Below the pieces are notes generated by a model. It had not been told where the DNA came from. It saw nothing but the letters and a program-made list of their open reading frames with translations, and did not search any database. Positions 40,377-50,093 of a DNA stretch of 50,532 nt are shown one piece after another (positions within the stretch are counted from its first letter, which is position 1; each line of letters starts with the position of its first letter). Origin of the DNA: an uncultured Eubacteriales bacterium (GTDB lineage Bacteria; Bacillota_I; Bacilli_A; RF39; UBA660); assembly GCA_905211265.1 (NCBI GenBank), contig CAJMAC010000008.1, forward strand, positions 1-50,532. Reading direction: 5' to 3'. The translations under genes were made by a program, and so were the position numbers.

Positions 40377-40697
40377 TTATCAACAGAGTAATTTTTATTT
40401 TTATATGTTATCAACATGTGGATTTTGTTTATCAACAGGATATGTTTGCAAAAATTGATTTATCAACAGGTATCTGTGGAAAACTTTTTTTATTAATCCT
40501 TATTTTATAAGGTTTTAAGTTAGTTATCCACAGTTTCCACTTTTTAGTAGTTGTGGAAAAAATTATCCACAATATTAGACATTTTTTTTACATTTTCATA
40601 AAACCTGTGGAAAAGTCCATTTTTTTGTTATTTTATAAGTGTTTATGTTGTGGAAAATCTGTGGAAAAGTATGTTAATAACTTAGTATTTATCCACA
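40377..40697. other. oriC: oriC, main DnaA-box cluster upstream of dnaA
   Basis: Perfect boxes TTATCCACA occur at 40524-40532, 40563-40571 and 40689-40697. TTATCAACA variants occur at 40377, 40408, 40429 and 40460. Inverted TGTGGAAAA or TGTGGATTT boxes occur at 40417, 40475, 40552, 40606, 40649 and 40660. Thirteen boxes in 320 bp are far above chance. The AT-rich stretch up to the dnaA promoter (about 40700-40775) is the likely unwinding region. The 490 bp between the HerA gene and dnaA hold no gene. Confidence 0.93.
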
Positions 40698-40774
40698 ATG
40701 GTTGTGTAAAACTTATTATTTTAGAATTTTGAGCAAAAAATTGTAAAAATTTGTTACTTATTAGTAAATTTATA

Positions 40775-40802
40775 TGGACAAAAAAATTATTTGTGTTAAA
40801 AT
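40775..40802 (+). promoter_or_regulatory. dnaA promoter
   Basis: TGGACA, 16-nt spacer, TAAAAT; it lies downstream of the box cluster, consistent with DnaA autoregulation. Confidence 0.6.
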
Positions 40803-40829
40803 AAAACTATGCAGTTAGGAGGAGTATCA

Positions 40830-42191
40830 ATGGATATAGATATGTTATGGAAAAACTTTTTATTAAAAATGAAAGAACAATTATCATCTTTATCATATGA
40901 AACTTGGTTTGAACCTACTAAATTGCATAGTTTACATGATGGTGTTGCTACAATTATAGTACCTACTAATCTTCATAAAAAACATCTTGGTGAAAATTAC
41001 AAAGACGACATGGAGATTATTTTTGATGAACTTACAGATACTCATTTTACTTTTGAATTTAAATTAGAAAGTGAAATGTCAGATATAAAAAAAATAATTG
41101 ATATAGATAGTTTAACTACTAATAGTGGTGTTCCTAAGCAAAGTGCAAATGATGCTAATTTAAATCCTAATTATACTTTTGATACATTTATTGTTGGAGA
41201 CTCGAATAGGTTTGCATTTACTGCAGCTAGAGCTGTTGCGGAAAAGCCTGGAAAAGCATATAATCCATTATTCTTGTATAGTAAAAGCGGACTTGGCAAA
41301 ACACATTTGATGCAATCTATTGGTAATTATATTTTAGAAAATAGTAATAAAAAGGTATTATATGTATCTAGTGATAAGTTTGTTAATGATTATATTAATG
41401 CTGTTAGGACTATTGGTAAAAATAGTATTGAAAAAATTGATAGTTTTAAGAATAAATATAGAAATATTGATGTTTTAATTATCGATGATATTCAATTTTT
41501 AGGTAGTGCTACTAAAGGACAAGAAGAATTTTTCCATACATTTAATGAATTATATAATTCAAATAAACAAATAATTATTGCATCAGATAGGTCAGTTGAT
41601 GATTTAAAAATGTTAGAAAATAGATTATTAACTAGATTTAATTGGGGATTAACTGCAAATATTACACCACCGGATTTTGACCTTAGAATGAGTATTATTA
41701 GAAAAAAAATTGCTCATCAAGAAAGTGCAGAGGATGTTCCACAGGATGTCATAGAGTATATTGCTAATAATTTTGATTCTGATATTAGACAATTAGAGGG
41801 TGCAATAACTAGAGTATTTGCTTATTCCTTAATGATGAATAGAGGAGTTGTAACACTTCCTATTGCAGTAGAGTCTTTAAAGGACCAATTAAGTGATAAA
41901 AGTGTTTATAAAAATGATGTACATAGAATTCAAAGAGTAGTTTGTGATTATTTTAAAATTGATATAGATGATTTAAAAGGTAAAAAAAGAAATAAAAATA
42001 TAAATTATCCTAGACAGATTGCTATATATTTATGTAGAGTAATGACTGATGAATCTTTTCCTAAGTTAGGAACTTACTTTGGTGGTAGAGATCATTCAAC
42101 GATAATTAATGCTTATCAAAAAATTGAGAATGATTTAAAAACAAATGACCAATTAGAGATAGTTATAAATGAGTTAAAAAATAATTTATAA
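40830..42191 (+). CDS. dnaA: chromosomal replication initiator DnaA
   Basis: A 453-residue AAA+ initiator that binds DnaA boxes and opens oriC. Domain I starts MDIDMLWKNFLLKMKEQLSS. The linker is short. The AAA+ core has a P-loop with SKSGLGKTH (151-159), Walker B LIIDDIQFLG and sensor 1/arginine region LENRLLTRFNWGL. Domain IV has the DNA-binding signature FGGRDHSTIINAY. The first Gly of the P-loop (G-x4-GKT) is Ser151. The start is ATG 40830 after TTAGGAGGAG; the ATG at 40809 has no ribosome-binding site. Confidence 0.97.
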   Translation: MDIDMLWKNFLLKMKEQLSSLSYETWFEPTKLHSLHDGVATIIVPTNLHKKHLGENYKDDMEIIFDELTDTHFTFEFKLESEMSDIKKIIDIDSLTTNSGVPKQSANDANLNPNYTFDTFIVGDSNRFAFTAARAVAEKPGKAYNPLFLYSKSGLGKTHLMQSIGNYILENSNKKVLYVSSDKFVNDYINAVRTIGKNSIEKIDSFKNKYRNIDVLIIDDIQFLGSATKGQEEFFHTFNELYNSNKQIIIASDRSVDDLKMLENRLLTRFNWGLTANITPPDFDLRMSIIRKKIAHQESAEDVPQDVIEYIANNFDSDIRQLEGAITRVFAYSLMMNRGVVTLPIAVESLKDQLSDKSVYKNDVHRIQRVVCDYFKIDIDDLKGKKRNKNINYPRQIAIYLCRVMTDESFPKLGTYFGGRDHSTIINAYQKIENDLKTNDQLEIVINELKNNL

Positions 42192-42199
42192 ACAGTAAC

Positions 42200-42299
42200 T
42201 GTGGATATATGTTAATAAGTTGTCAAGTTATACACAGTAACTGTGGAAAACTTTTCCTTATAAAACAAGATATTGAATGAGTTATCCACAGTTTCCACA
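42200..42299. other. oriC: oriC, second DnaA-box cluster between dnaA and dnaN
   Basis: Boxes at 42200 (TGTGGATAT), 42228 (TTATACACA), 42242 (TGTGGAAAA), 42282 (perfect TTATCCACA) and 42291 (GTTTCCACA). This gives the bipartite origin layout known from Bacillus. Confidence 0.88.
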
Positions 42300-42339
42300 G
42301 TGTAATAATAATAATAATATAAGAAAGAAGGAATGTAAA

Positions 42340-43455
42340 ATGAAATTTATTATTAAAAGAGATATTTTATTAGAAAGTTTAAATCATACTTCTAAAGCAA
42401 TATCTTCTAAAAATTTAATTCCTATTCTATCAGGTATTAAATTTGAATTAAAAGAAGAAGGGTTATATTTATATGCTAGTGATACTGATATTTCTATTAA
42501 ATCTTTTATTCCTAGTGATAAGATTGAAGAAATAAAGGAATTAGGTAGTGTTGTAATAAGTGGTAAGTATATTGTAGAAATTATTAGAAAATTACCTGAT
42601 ACTGATATTTCTATTGAAGTATTAGATGGTTATAAGATGTTAATTAGTACTAATAATACTGAATTTAATTTAAATGGAATTAATCCTAATGAATTTCCTA
42701 ATCTTGATATTGAAGAATCTAATGAACCAATTGTTTTAAATACAAGTATGTTTAAGAATATTATTAATCAAACTTTCTTTGCTACTTCTCAAAATGAATC
42801 AAGACCTTTACTTACTGGTATTAATTTTAAGATTACTGGTAATAAGTTAGAAGTTATTGCTACTGATTCTTATAGATTAAGTAAAAAAGAGATTGAAATT
42901 GATACAAATATAGATAATGAAGTTAATATAGTTATTCCTGGTAAAAATTTATTAGAATTATCTAAAATATTAGCAGATGATGATGATAATATATATATGC
43001 ATATATTTACTAATAAGGTATTATTTAAATATAAAAATATTATGTTTTTATCAAGATTATTAAGTGGTACTTATCCTGCTACTTCTTCAATTATACCTAA
43101 TGAATTTGATATTGTTGTGGAATGTAAATATTACGATTTATATAATATGATAGATAGAGCTTCATTGCTTACTTCTGATAGAGAAAAAAATACTATAAAG
43201 TTAGAATTATCACATAATGAACTTAAAATTAGTTCTAATTCTCCTGAAATTGGATATGTTGAAGAAAAAATTAATGTTAATTGTGATAGCGAACTTTCAA
43301 TTTCATTTAGTTCAAAATATATGTCTGAAGCAATTAGAAGTTTTGGACAAGAAACTATTACTTTATGTTTAAATAATGATAGTAGTCCTATTGTTGTTAA
43401 ATCTAAGGAAGATGAATCATTAGTTCAATTAGTTTTACCAATAAAAACTTATTAG
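42340..43455 (+). CDS. dnaN: DNA polymerase III beta sliding clamp
   Basis: A 371-residue clamp that forms a dimeric ring on DNA. The three-domain repeat is visible, with the start MKFIIKRDILLESLNHTSKA, the middle NESRPLLTGINFKI and VIATDSYRLSKKEI, and the end SPIVVKSKEDESLVQLVLPI. The start is ATG 42340 after AAGAAGGA; the longer frame extends into DnaA boxes. It is followed by a terminator, so, unlike many genomes, it is separated from recF transcription. Confidence 0.97.
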   Translation: MKFIIKRDILLESLNHTSKAISSKNLIPILSGIKFELKEEGLYLYASDTDISIKSFIPSDKIEEIKELGSVVISGKYIVEIIRKLPDTDISIEVLDGYKMLISTNNTEFNLNGINPNEFPNLDIEESNEPIVLNTSMFKNIINQTFFATSQNESRPLLTGINFKITGNKLEVIATDSYRLSKKEIEIDTNIDNEVNIVIPGKNLLELSKILADDDDNIYMHIFTNKVLFKYKNIMFLSRLLSGTYPATSSIIPNEFDIVVECKYYDLYNMIDRASLLTSDREKNTIKLELSHNELKISSNSPEIGYVEEKINVNCDSELSISFSSKYMSEAIRSFGQETITLCLNNDSSPIVVKSKEDESLVQLVLPIKTY

Positions 43456-43461
43456 AAATCC

Positions 43462-43498
43462 GAATTTATTAACAGATTTGTTGATAAATTCTTTTTTT
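43462..43498 (+). terminator. terminator after dnaN
   Basis: GAATTTAT / ATAAATTC stem with an inner AACA / TGTT pairing, then seven T. Confidence 0.85.
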
Positions 43499-43574
43499 TA
43501 GTGTTTTTCTACAAATTTTGACAGTTTTCGACATCTCCTTGTGCTTTAATAATCGCTCGAAAGGGGGGATAGGT

Positions 43575-44027
43575 ATGTTAAATGAATATTTAATTACTAG
43601 TTCAACAATTATGGTTAAATCAATTGATAGTAATAGTTCTATGGTTTATGATTTAGCTGGAGAGTATGTAGCTACAATGGACACCAATACTATTATTGAA
43701 TCTAGTTGTAATTTCTATGGTAGTTCATATGAAGGAAGACTAAAATGGAGCAAAGAAATATTAAAAACTAGAATTAAATTACCTGTTATTATTGAAGAAA
43801 GTAAAAATATTATCTTTTTTCCTACAAGATCTATATCAAATAATGATTGTATATGGTTATCATATAATAATATTACTAGGATTGAAAGAAATGGTAATTC
43901 TACTAATGTATTTTTTAACGATAACAGAGTTTATTCAATAGATGTTTCCTATGATATTTTAGATAGACAAATATATAATTGTTTAAGATTAGAAAAAGAA
44001 CTTTTAAGTCGTAGAAATACTGCATAA
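43575..44027 (+). CDS. comK: ComK-family competence transcription factor
   Basis: A 150-residue protein matching ComK along the length. MLNEYLITSSTIMVK begins it. The central RIKLPVIIEESKNIIFFPTR followed by SNNDCIWLSYNNI matches the family's 'k.Pi.i...... +FFPT.S......WI...hi', and VSYDILDRQIYNCLRLEKEL ends it. ComK binds AT-boxes and activates DNA-uptake genes in Bacillus. The start is ATG 43575, preceded by a GGGGGG run and GATAGG. It takes the place normally held by the S4-domain gene yaaA between dnaN and recF. A terminator follows. Confidence 0.78.
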   Translation: MLNEYLITSSTIMVKSIDSNSSMVYDLAGEYVATMDTNTIIESSCNFYGSSYEGRLKWSKEILKTRIKLPVIIEESKNIIFFPTRSISNNDCIWLSYNNITRIERNGNSTNVFFNDNRVYSIDVSYDILDRQIYNCLRLEKELLSRRNTA

Positions 44028-44035
44028 AATAATAA

Positions 44036-44066
44036 AAAAATAAGGATTTATTCTTTATTTTTTTTT
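44036..44066 (+). terminator. terminator after comK
   Basis: 11-bp stem AAAAATAAGGA / TCTTTATTTTT with one G-U pair, 5-nt loop, T-run. Confidence 0.78.
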
Positions 44067-44073
44067 ATAAATA

Positions 44074-44082
44074 TGGTATAAT
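44074..44082 (+). promoter_or_regulatory. extended -10 promoter of recF
   Basis: TGGTATAAT; predicted start near 44089, giving a transcript that opens with the small upstream ORF. Confidence 0.72.
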
Positions 44083-44104
44083 CTATGTATAGGGGTATTA
44101 TAGA

Positions 44105-44173
44105 ATGAAAATGATGAAAAAAATGGGCATTAAATTAAGTTTAAATGGAAATAAAAAAATTAAAACTGGTTAA
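44105..44173 (+). CDS. 22-codon upstream ORF overlapping recF
   Basis: MKMMKKMGIKLSLNGNKKIK plus two residues, ended by TAA inside recF. Its ATG is preceded by AGGGG at good spacing. recF itself has no ribosome-binding sequence before its ATG and starts in another frame 29 nt before this stop. The layout is that of a translational-coupling leader. It could instead be the decayed end of a lost gene. Confidence 0.45.
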   Translation: MKMMKKMGIKLSLNGNKKIKTG

Positions 44174-45263
44174 TTTTCGTAATTATGATAATTTAGAAAT
44201 TGACTTTAATAAAAAAAACACTATTTTTATAGGAAATAATGCTCAAGGTAAAACTAATATTTTAGAATCTATTTATGTTTTAGGTTTAACAAAATCTTTT
44301 TTAAATGTAAATGAAAAGAATTTAATTAAATTTGATAAAGAATTTGCTAAAATTCAAGGTACTATTTTAAATAATAACATAGAAAGTAAATTAGAGATAT
44401 TAATTAATGAAAAGGGAAAAAAAGTGAAAATAAATAATCATGAAGTAAAAAAACTTAGTAATTATATTTCTAGACTTAATGTTATTATTTTTAGCCCTGA
44501 TAATATTAGATTATTAAAAGAATCACCTGCTTTTAGGAGAAGGTATTTAAATATTGAAATTAGTCAATTATATGGTGATTATATAAGATTACTTAATGAT
44601 TTTAATACTATTTTAAAACAAAGAAATGAATATTTAAAAGTAATTTCATTAAAAAATGAATGTGATAATAATTATTTAGATATATTAGATAGTAAATATG
44701 CACAGTTATCTGTTGATATATATAATTATAGAAAAAGATTTTTTGATAAAATAAATGAAAATTTATCTATATATTATAAAAATATTACTGGTTATGATGG
44801 ACTTAATGTTAAGTATATATCTAATATTGATTATAATTTAGATAATAAAATAATGTATGATAATTTTTATAAGAAACTAAAAGATAATTATAATAGAGAT
44901 TTATATTATAAAATAAGTATGTTAGGTCCTCACAGAGATGATTTTAAAATAGAGTTAGATGGTAAAGATATTTTATTATATGGTTCACAAGGACAAGTTA
45001 GATGTTCAATAATTACATTCAAGTTTGCAGAAATACCTATATTTAATTCAATATTGAATATTAGTCCTATATTGTTATTAGATGATATATTTAGTGAATT
45101 AGATGTTGAAAAGAAGAAAAAATTAATTAGTTTTTTACCAGATAATATTCAAACAATAATAACTACTACTGATTTAAATATGATAGATACATCATTATTT
45201 AAAGATTTAGATGTTTATATAGTTAATAGTGGAAATGTTAAATTACGTGAAGGGAATGATTAA
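44145..45263 (+). CDS. recF: DNA replication and repair protein RecF
   Basis: A 372-residue SMC-like ATPase of the RecFOR pathway, loading RecA at gaps. Walker A is IGNNAQGKTN (29-38). The conserved segment IIFSPDNIRLLKESPAFRRR follows. The signature GSQGQVR precedes Walker B/D-loop LLLDDIFSELD. The start is ATG 44145; further upstream extension is blocked by a stop. It lacks a ribosome-binding site and probably depends on the small upstream ORF. gyrB starts 3 nt after its stop. Confidence 0.96.
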   Translation: MEIKKLKLVNFRNYDNLEIDFNKKNTIFIGNNAQGKTNILESIYVLGLTKSFLNVNEKNLIKFDKEFAKIQGTILNNNIESKLEILINEKGKKVKINNHEVKKLSNYISRLNVIIFSPDNIRLLKESPAFRRRYLNIEISQLYGDYIRLLNDFNTILKQRNEYLKVISLKNECDNNYLDILDSKYAQLSVDIYNYRKRFFDKINENLSIYYKNITGYDGLNVKYISNIDYNLDNKIMYDNFYKKLKDNYNRDLYYKISMLGPHRDDFKIELDGKDILLYGSQGQVRCSIITFKFAEIPIFNSILNISPILLLDDIFSELDVEKKKKLISFLPDNIQTIITTTDLNMIDTSLFKDLDVYIVNSGNVKLREGND

Positions 45264-45265
45264 AA

Positions 45266-47191
45266 ATGGAAAATAATGAACATTATGATGCTTCGGATAT
45301 TCAAGTATTAGAAGGATTAGAAGCTGTAAGAAAAAGACCTGGTATGTATATTGGTACTACTGATGTTAAGGGATTACATCATTTAGTATGGGAAATTGTT
45401 GATAATGCAATTGATGAAGCATTAGCAGGTTATTGTAAGAATATTGAAGTTGTCATTAATAAGGATAATTCAGTTACTGTTAAGGATGATGGTAGAGGTA
45501 TACCTGTTGATATCCATCCCAAAACTCATATTTCTACAGTAGAAACTGTTTATACAGTACTTCATGCTGGTGGTAAATTTGGGGGTGGAGGATATAAAGT
45601 AAGTGGTGGATTACATGGTGTTGGTGCCTCTGTAGTTAATGCTTTAAGTAAATGGGTTGAAGTTAAGGTATATAAAAATGGTAAGATATATTTTATTAGA
45701 TTCGAAAATGGTGGACATACTGTTGAACCACTTAAAGTAATTGGTGACTGTGAAGAAAATAGAACAGGAACTGTTGTTACTTTTAAACCGGATCCTGAAA
45801 TATTTGATACAGATATATATGATTATGATACTTTAATGGTTAGAATTAGAGAATTAGCATTTTTAAATAAAGGATTATCACTTACTTTAAGAGATGATAG
45901 AGATGATGAAGATACTATTGGTGAAACTTTCTTATATGAAGGGGGAATTACAGAGTATGTTAGATTTATTAATAAAGGAAAAACTGTTATTCATGATGAT
46001 ATAATTCATTTAGAAGGCGAAGAAGATGGAGTTTTCTTTGAAGTTGCTATGCAATATAATTCTAGTTATAATGATAATATTTATTCATTTGTTAATAATA
46101 TTAATACTCATGATGGTGGTACACATGAAGAAGGAGTTCGTAGAGCATTAACTCGTGTAATTAATAATTATGCTAGAAAAAATAATATTTTAAAGGAAAA
46201 AGATGAGTCTTTAACTGGAGATGATGTTAAAGAAGGATTAACTATGATTATTTCTTGTAAGCATCCTAATCCTCAATTTGAAGGTCAAACAAAAGGAAGA
46301 CTTGGTAATTCTGAAGTTAGAAAGTTAGCAGATAGTGTATTTTCTTCTGGATTTGAAAGATTTTTAATGGAAAATCCTGATGATGCAAAGATTATTGTTA
46401 ATAAAGCAATGCTTGCATGTAGGGCAAGAAATGCAGCAAGAAAAGCAAGGGAAATTACTAGAAAAAGTGATTTAACTACTACTAATTTCTTTGGAAAATT
46501 ATCTGATTGTAAAAGTAAAGATCCGAAAGTATCTGAAATATTTATAGTCGAAGGAGATAGTGCTGGTGGTTCTGCTAAAAAAGGTAGAGATTCACTAACA
46601 CAAGCAATACTTCCTTTAAGAGGTAAAATATTAAATGTCGAAAAAGCAAGGTTAGATAGAGCTTTATCGAACGAAGAAATCAGAACTATTATTACTGCTT
46701 TTGGTACTGGTATTGGTGAAGAATTTGATTTGTCTAAATTAAGATATGACAAAATTATTATAATGACCGATGCCGATGTTGATGGTTCACATATTAGAGT
46801 ACTTCTTTTAACGCTATTTTATAGGTTTTTTAGACCGATTGTGGAAGCAGGACATGTATATGCTGCTCAACCACCTTTGTTTAGAATAATGCATGGAAAA
46901 ACGCGTAAATACGTACTTGAAGAAAAAGATAAGGATGCATATTTAGCAACATTACCTGATAATGTAAGAAGTCGTGCAGAAATAGCTCGTATGAAAGGTC
47001 TTGGTGAAATGGATGCCGAAGAACTTAATGAGACTACAATGGATATAAATCATAGAATTTTAAGAAGAATTACTGTTGATGATTGTGTAGCTGCAGACCA
47101 AATATTTGAAAAATTAATGGGTGATGATGTAGAACCTAGAAGAGCATTTATTGAGGAAAATGCTAGATTTGTTGAAAATCTTGATATTTAA
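45266..47191 (+). CDS. gyrB: DNA gyrase subunit B
   Basis: A 641-residue ATPase subunit of gyrase. The GHKL ATPase has RKRPGMYIGTTD, EIVDNAIDEALAG, DDGRGIPV and GGLHGVGASVVNAL. The transducer domain follows, then the Toprim domain with EGDSAGGSAKKGRD and DADVDGSHIR. The end is LMGDDVEPRRAFIEENA. The length is usual for Gram-positive GyrB. It is transcribed with recF and gyrA. Confidence 0.98.
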   Translation: MENNEHYDASDIQVLEGLEAVRKRPGMYIGTTDVKGLHHLVWEIVDNAIDEALAGYCKNIEVVINKDNSVTVKDDGRGIPVDIHPKTHISTVETVYTVLHAGGKFGGGGYKVSGGLHGVGASVVNALSKWVEVKVYKNGKIYFIRFENGGHTVEPLKVIGDCEENRTGTVVTFKPDPEIFDTDIYDYDTLMVRIRELAFLNKGLSLTLRDDRDDEDTIGETFLYEGGITEYVRFINKGKTVIHDDIIHLEGEEDGVFFEVAMQYNSSYNDNIYSFVNNINTHDGGTHEEGVRRALTRVINNYARKNNILKEKDESLTGDDVKEGLTMIISCKHPNPQFEGQTKGRLGNSEVRKLADSVFSSGFERFLMENPDDAKIIVNKAMLACRARNAARKAREITRKSDLTTTNFFGKLSDCKSKDPKVSEIFIVEGDSAGGSAKKGRDSLTQAILPLRGKILNVEKARLDRALSNEEIRTIITAFGTGIGEEFDLSKLRYDKIIIMTDADVDGSHIRVLLLTLFYRFFRPIVEAGHVYAAQPPLFRIMHGKTRKYVLEEKDKDAYLATLPDNVRSRAEIARMKGLGEMDAEELNETTMDINHRILRRITVDDCVAADQIFEKLMGDDVEPRRAFIEENARFVENLDI

Positions 47192-47202
47192 GGAGGTACA
47201 AT

Positions 47203-49779
47203 ATGGATAATAATGAAGAGAAAAATAATATAGAAAATACTGAAAATACAAATGAAGAAATAATAAATGACCAAGAAAATGATGAATTTAGTGGTACTTT
47301 TCATGAAAGAGATAGTTTATCTGAAAACAATATTGTTGAAGAAGTAAAAAAATCTTTTTTGGATTATTCAATGAGTGTTATTACTTCGCGTGCAATTCCT
47401 GATTTAAGAGATGGTTTAAAGCCTGTTCATCGTAGAATTTTATGGAGTATGTATAATTCAGGTTATACTCCTGATAAACCTCATAGAAAATCTGCTAAAA
47501 CTGTTGGTGAAGTTATGGGTAACTATCACCCTCATGGTGATTCTTCTATTTATGAAGCAATGGTTAGAATGGCACAAGATTTTAACCAAAGATATTTACT
47601 TATTGATGGTCACGGTAACTTTGGTAATATTGAAGGTGACGGCGCAGCAGCAATGCGTTATACTGAATCTAGACTTTCAAAATTATCATTGGAATTACTT
47701 AGAGATATTAAAAAAGATACTGTTGATATGGGAAAAAACTTTGATGAAACATTAGATGAACCTGTTGTTTTACCTAGTAGATTTCCTAATATATTAGTAA
47801 ATGGTACTATGGGTATTGCAGTTGGTATGGCAACTAATATACCTCCTCATAATTTAGGAGAAGTTATTGATGGATGTGTTGCTTATATTGATAATCCTGA
47901 TATTGATACATTAGGGTTAATGCAATATATTAAAGGACCTGACTTTCCTACTGGTGGTATAATTCTTGGTAATTCAGGAATTAAAAAGGCATATGATAGT
48001 GGTCGAGGTTCAATTACTATAAGAAGTAGAGCTACTATTGAAGAACATAATAATCATAATTCTATTGTTATTACGGAAGTTCCATATGGTGTTAATACTA
48101 TGGAATTAAAGAATAAAGTAGCAGAACTTGTCAGAGATAAGATAATTGATGGCATATCTGATTATCATACTGATTTAAAGAATGGTGTTAAAATTACTAT
48201 TACTTTAAAAAGAGATGCTAATCCTCAAGTTGTACTTAATAATTTATATAAGCATACTAATTTTCAAATTAGTTATGGTATAATATTCTTAATGATTGAT
48301 AATGGTACTCCTAGAACATTAGGATTAAAGGATATTATATCTAAATATATAGATTATCAAAGGTCAGTAATTGTACGTAGAACAAAATTTGATTTAGATA
48401 AAGATGAAAAAAGAGTTCATATTTTAGAAGGTTTAAAGATTGCGCAAGATAATATAGATGAAGTTATTCAAATAATTAAAACTGCTGATAGTGATGTTGA
48501 TGCAAAACAAAAATTAATGGAAAGATTTAAATTATCTGAGGCTCAATCTGATGCCATTTTAGAGTTGAAATTACGTCGTTTAACAGGATTAGAAAGAGAT
48601 AAGATAGAAGCAGAACTTGCTGCATTATTGAAAGAAATTGAGGAGTTAAAGACTATTTTAGCAGATGGTCAAAAAGTACTTAATATAATTAAGGAAGAAT
48701 TACTAGACATTAAGAATAGATTTAGTGATGACCGAAGAACTACAATCGATATGACTGCGGTTGACTATATTGAAGATGAATCTTTAATACCTGTTGATAA
48801 TATTGTTATTACTTTAACTAATAAAGGTTATATTAAGAGATTACCTGTTGATACATACAAAACACAAAATCGTGGTGGTATGGGTATAAAAGGTATGGCT
48901 ACAAATGAAGAAGACTTTGTCGAACATTTGATCAATTCTACTACTCATGATTATATCTTAATGTTTACTAATAAAGCTAAGGTTTATAGGGTTAAAGGAT
49001 ATGAAATTCCTGAATTTAGTAGACAATCTAAGGGACTTCCTATTGTTAATTTATTAAGCTTAGAAAAAGATGAAAAAATTACTTCATTGTTGAAAATTTC
49101 AAATGAAGATGAATCTAAATACCTTGCTTTTGCTACTAAGAGTGGCTTAATTAAGCGTACTAATATATCTGAATTTGATAATATTAGAACTAATGGTAAG
49201 AAGTTTATTACTTTAAAAGATGATGATGAATTAGTATCTGTTAAGAAAACTTCTGGTGATGATGATATATTAATAGCATCTTCTGGTGGAAGAATGGTTA
49301 GATTTAATGAGTCATGTATTAGAGTAATGGGTAGAGGTGCATCTGGCGTAAGAGGCATTAATTTAGGTGAAGATGGTCATCTTGTTGGTATGGAAATTGC
49401 AGTACCTGGCGTTGATGTACTTGTTGTTACTGAAAAAGGTTATGGTAAGAAAACACCTGTTGATGAATATAGAATTACTAATCGTGGTGGAAAAGGTGTT
49501 AAGACATTAAATACTACTGATAAGAATGGTTCTATTGTGTCATTTAAGACTGTTGATAATGATAAAGATTTAATGATTATTACTGATACTGGTATAGTTA
49601 TTAGGCTAGCTGTTGATAAAATTTCTACAATGAGTAGAGTTACTCAAGGTGTTAGACTTATCAATTTAAAAGAAAATCAATATGTTAGTTCAATATCTGT
49701 TATTGATAAAAATAATGATGAAGAACAGGAAAATAATCAAGTACCTGTTTATGAATTAAATAATAATAATGAAGGTTAA
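47203..49779 (+). CDS. gyrA: DNA gyrase subunit A
   Basis: An 858-residue DNA-cleaving subunit. An acidic, disordered-looking extension of about 40 residues precedes the usual start (SFLDYSMSVITSRAIPDLRD). The catalytic Tyr153 is in AAAMRYTESRL. The quinolone-determining region reads HGDSSIYE, with Ser114 and Glu118, so no common resistance change is visible. The C-terminal beta-pinwheel has the GyrA-box, QNRGGMGIKG, which distinguishes it from ParC. AAGGAGG precedes the ATG. The tail is Asn/Glu-rich. Confidence 0.98.
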   Translation: MDNNEEKNNIENTENTNEEIINDQENDEFSGTFHERDSLSENNIVEEVKKSFLDYSMSVITSRAIPDLRDGLKPVHRRILWSMYNSGYTPDKPHRKSAKTVGEVMGNYHPHGDSSIYEAMVRMAQDFNQRYLLIDGHGNFGNIEGDGAAAMRYTESRLSKLSLELLRDIKKDTVDMGKNFDETLDEPVVLPSRFPNILVNGTMGIAVGMATNIPPHNLGEVIDGCVAYIDNPDIDTLGLMQYIKGPDFPTGGIILGNSGIKKAYDSGRGSITIRSRATIEEHNNHNSIVITEVPYGVNTMELKNKVAELVRDKIIDGISDYHTDLKNGVKITITLKRDANPQVVLNNLYKHTNFQISYGIIFLMIDNGTPRTLGLKDIISKYIDYQRSVIVRRTKFDLDKDEKRVHILEGLKIAQDNIDEVIQIIKTADSDVDAKQKLMERFKLSEAQSDAILELKLRRLTGLERDKIEAELAALLKEIEELKTILADGQKVLNIIKEELLDIKNRFSDDRRTTIDMTAVDYIEDESLIPVDNIVITLTNKGYIKRLPVDTYKTQNRGGMGIKGMATNEEDFVEHLINSTTHDYILMFTNKAKVYRVKGYEIPEFSRQSKGLPIVNLLSLEKDEKITSLLKISNEDESKYLAFATKSGLIKRTNISEFDNIRTNGKKFITLKDDDELVSVKKTSGDDDILIASSGGRMVRFNESCIRVMGRGASGVRGINLGEDGHLVGMEIAVPGVDVLVVTEKGYGKKTPVDEYRITNRGGKGVKTLNTTDKNGSIVSFKTVDNDKDLMIITDTGIVIRLAVDKISTMSRVTQGVRLINLKENQYVSSISVIDKNNDEEQENNQVPVYELNNNNEG

Positions 49780-49799
49780 CCAAATTTGGTTAACTTTTT
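49775..49799 (+). terminator. terminator overlapping the gyrA stop
   Basis: GTTAACC / GGTTAAC stem with a 6-nt loop, followed by five T. Confidence 0.85.
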
Positions 49800-50077
49800 C
49801 TTTATAAAAAAGTTTTTTGTTTGAAAACTTTGTGTCAATTTTACTTTTTAATTTTGTTTATGTTTGTATTTTCTTTTTTTATTCTTATTTTTAATAATAA
49901 ATTCCTTTTTTATAGTAGTTTTTTATTATAAAAAAGCAATTTACCTGTTGATAAGTTTATTTAAAATTTATACAATTTACAATGAATTTAATTATTTATG
50001 TGTCAATAGTCATTTTATGATAATTATTTTATATTATTTTATTTAATTACAATAATATTTTTATTTATATATTTTCA

Positions 50078-50093
50078 TGTTCCACGTGGAACA
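50078..50093. promoter_or_regulatory. parS: parS site 1
   Basis: TGTTCCACGTGGAACA, a perfect 16-bp palindrome and a bacterial parS consensus, embedded in a 36-bp perfect palindrome (50068-50103). Target of ParB. Confidence 0.93.

Noticed and set aside
49864..50046. 60-codon hydrophobic ORF after gyrA
   Set aside because: No ribosome-binding site, and its composition is what random AT-rich sequence gives; it lies in a region with parS sites and no other coding signal.
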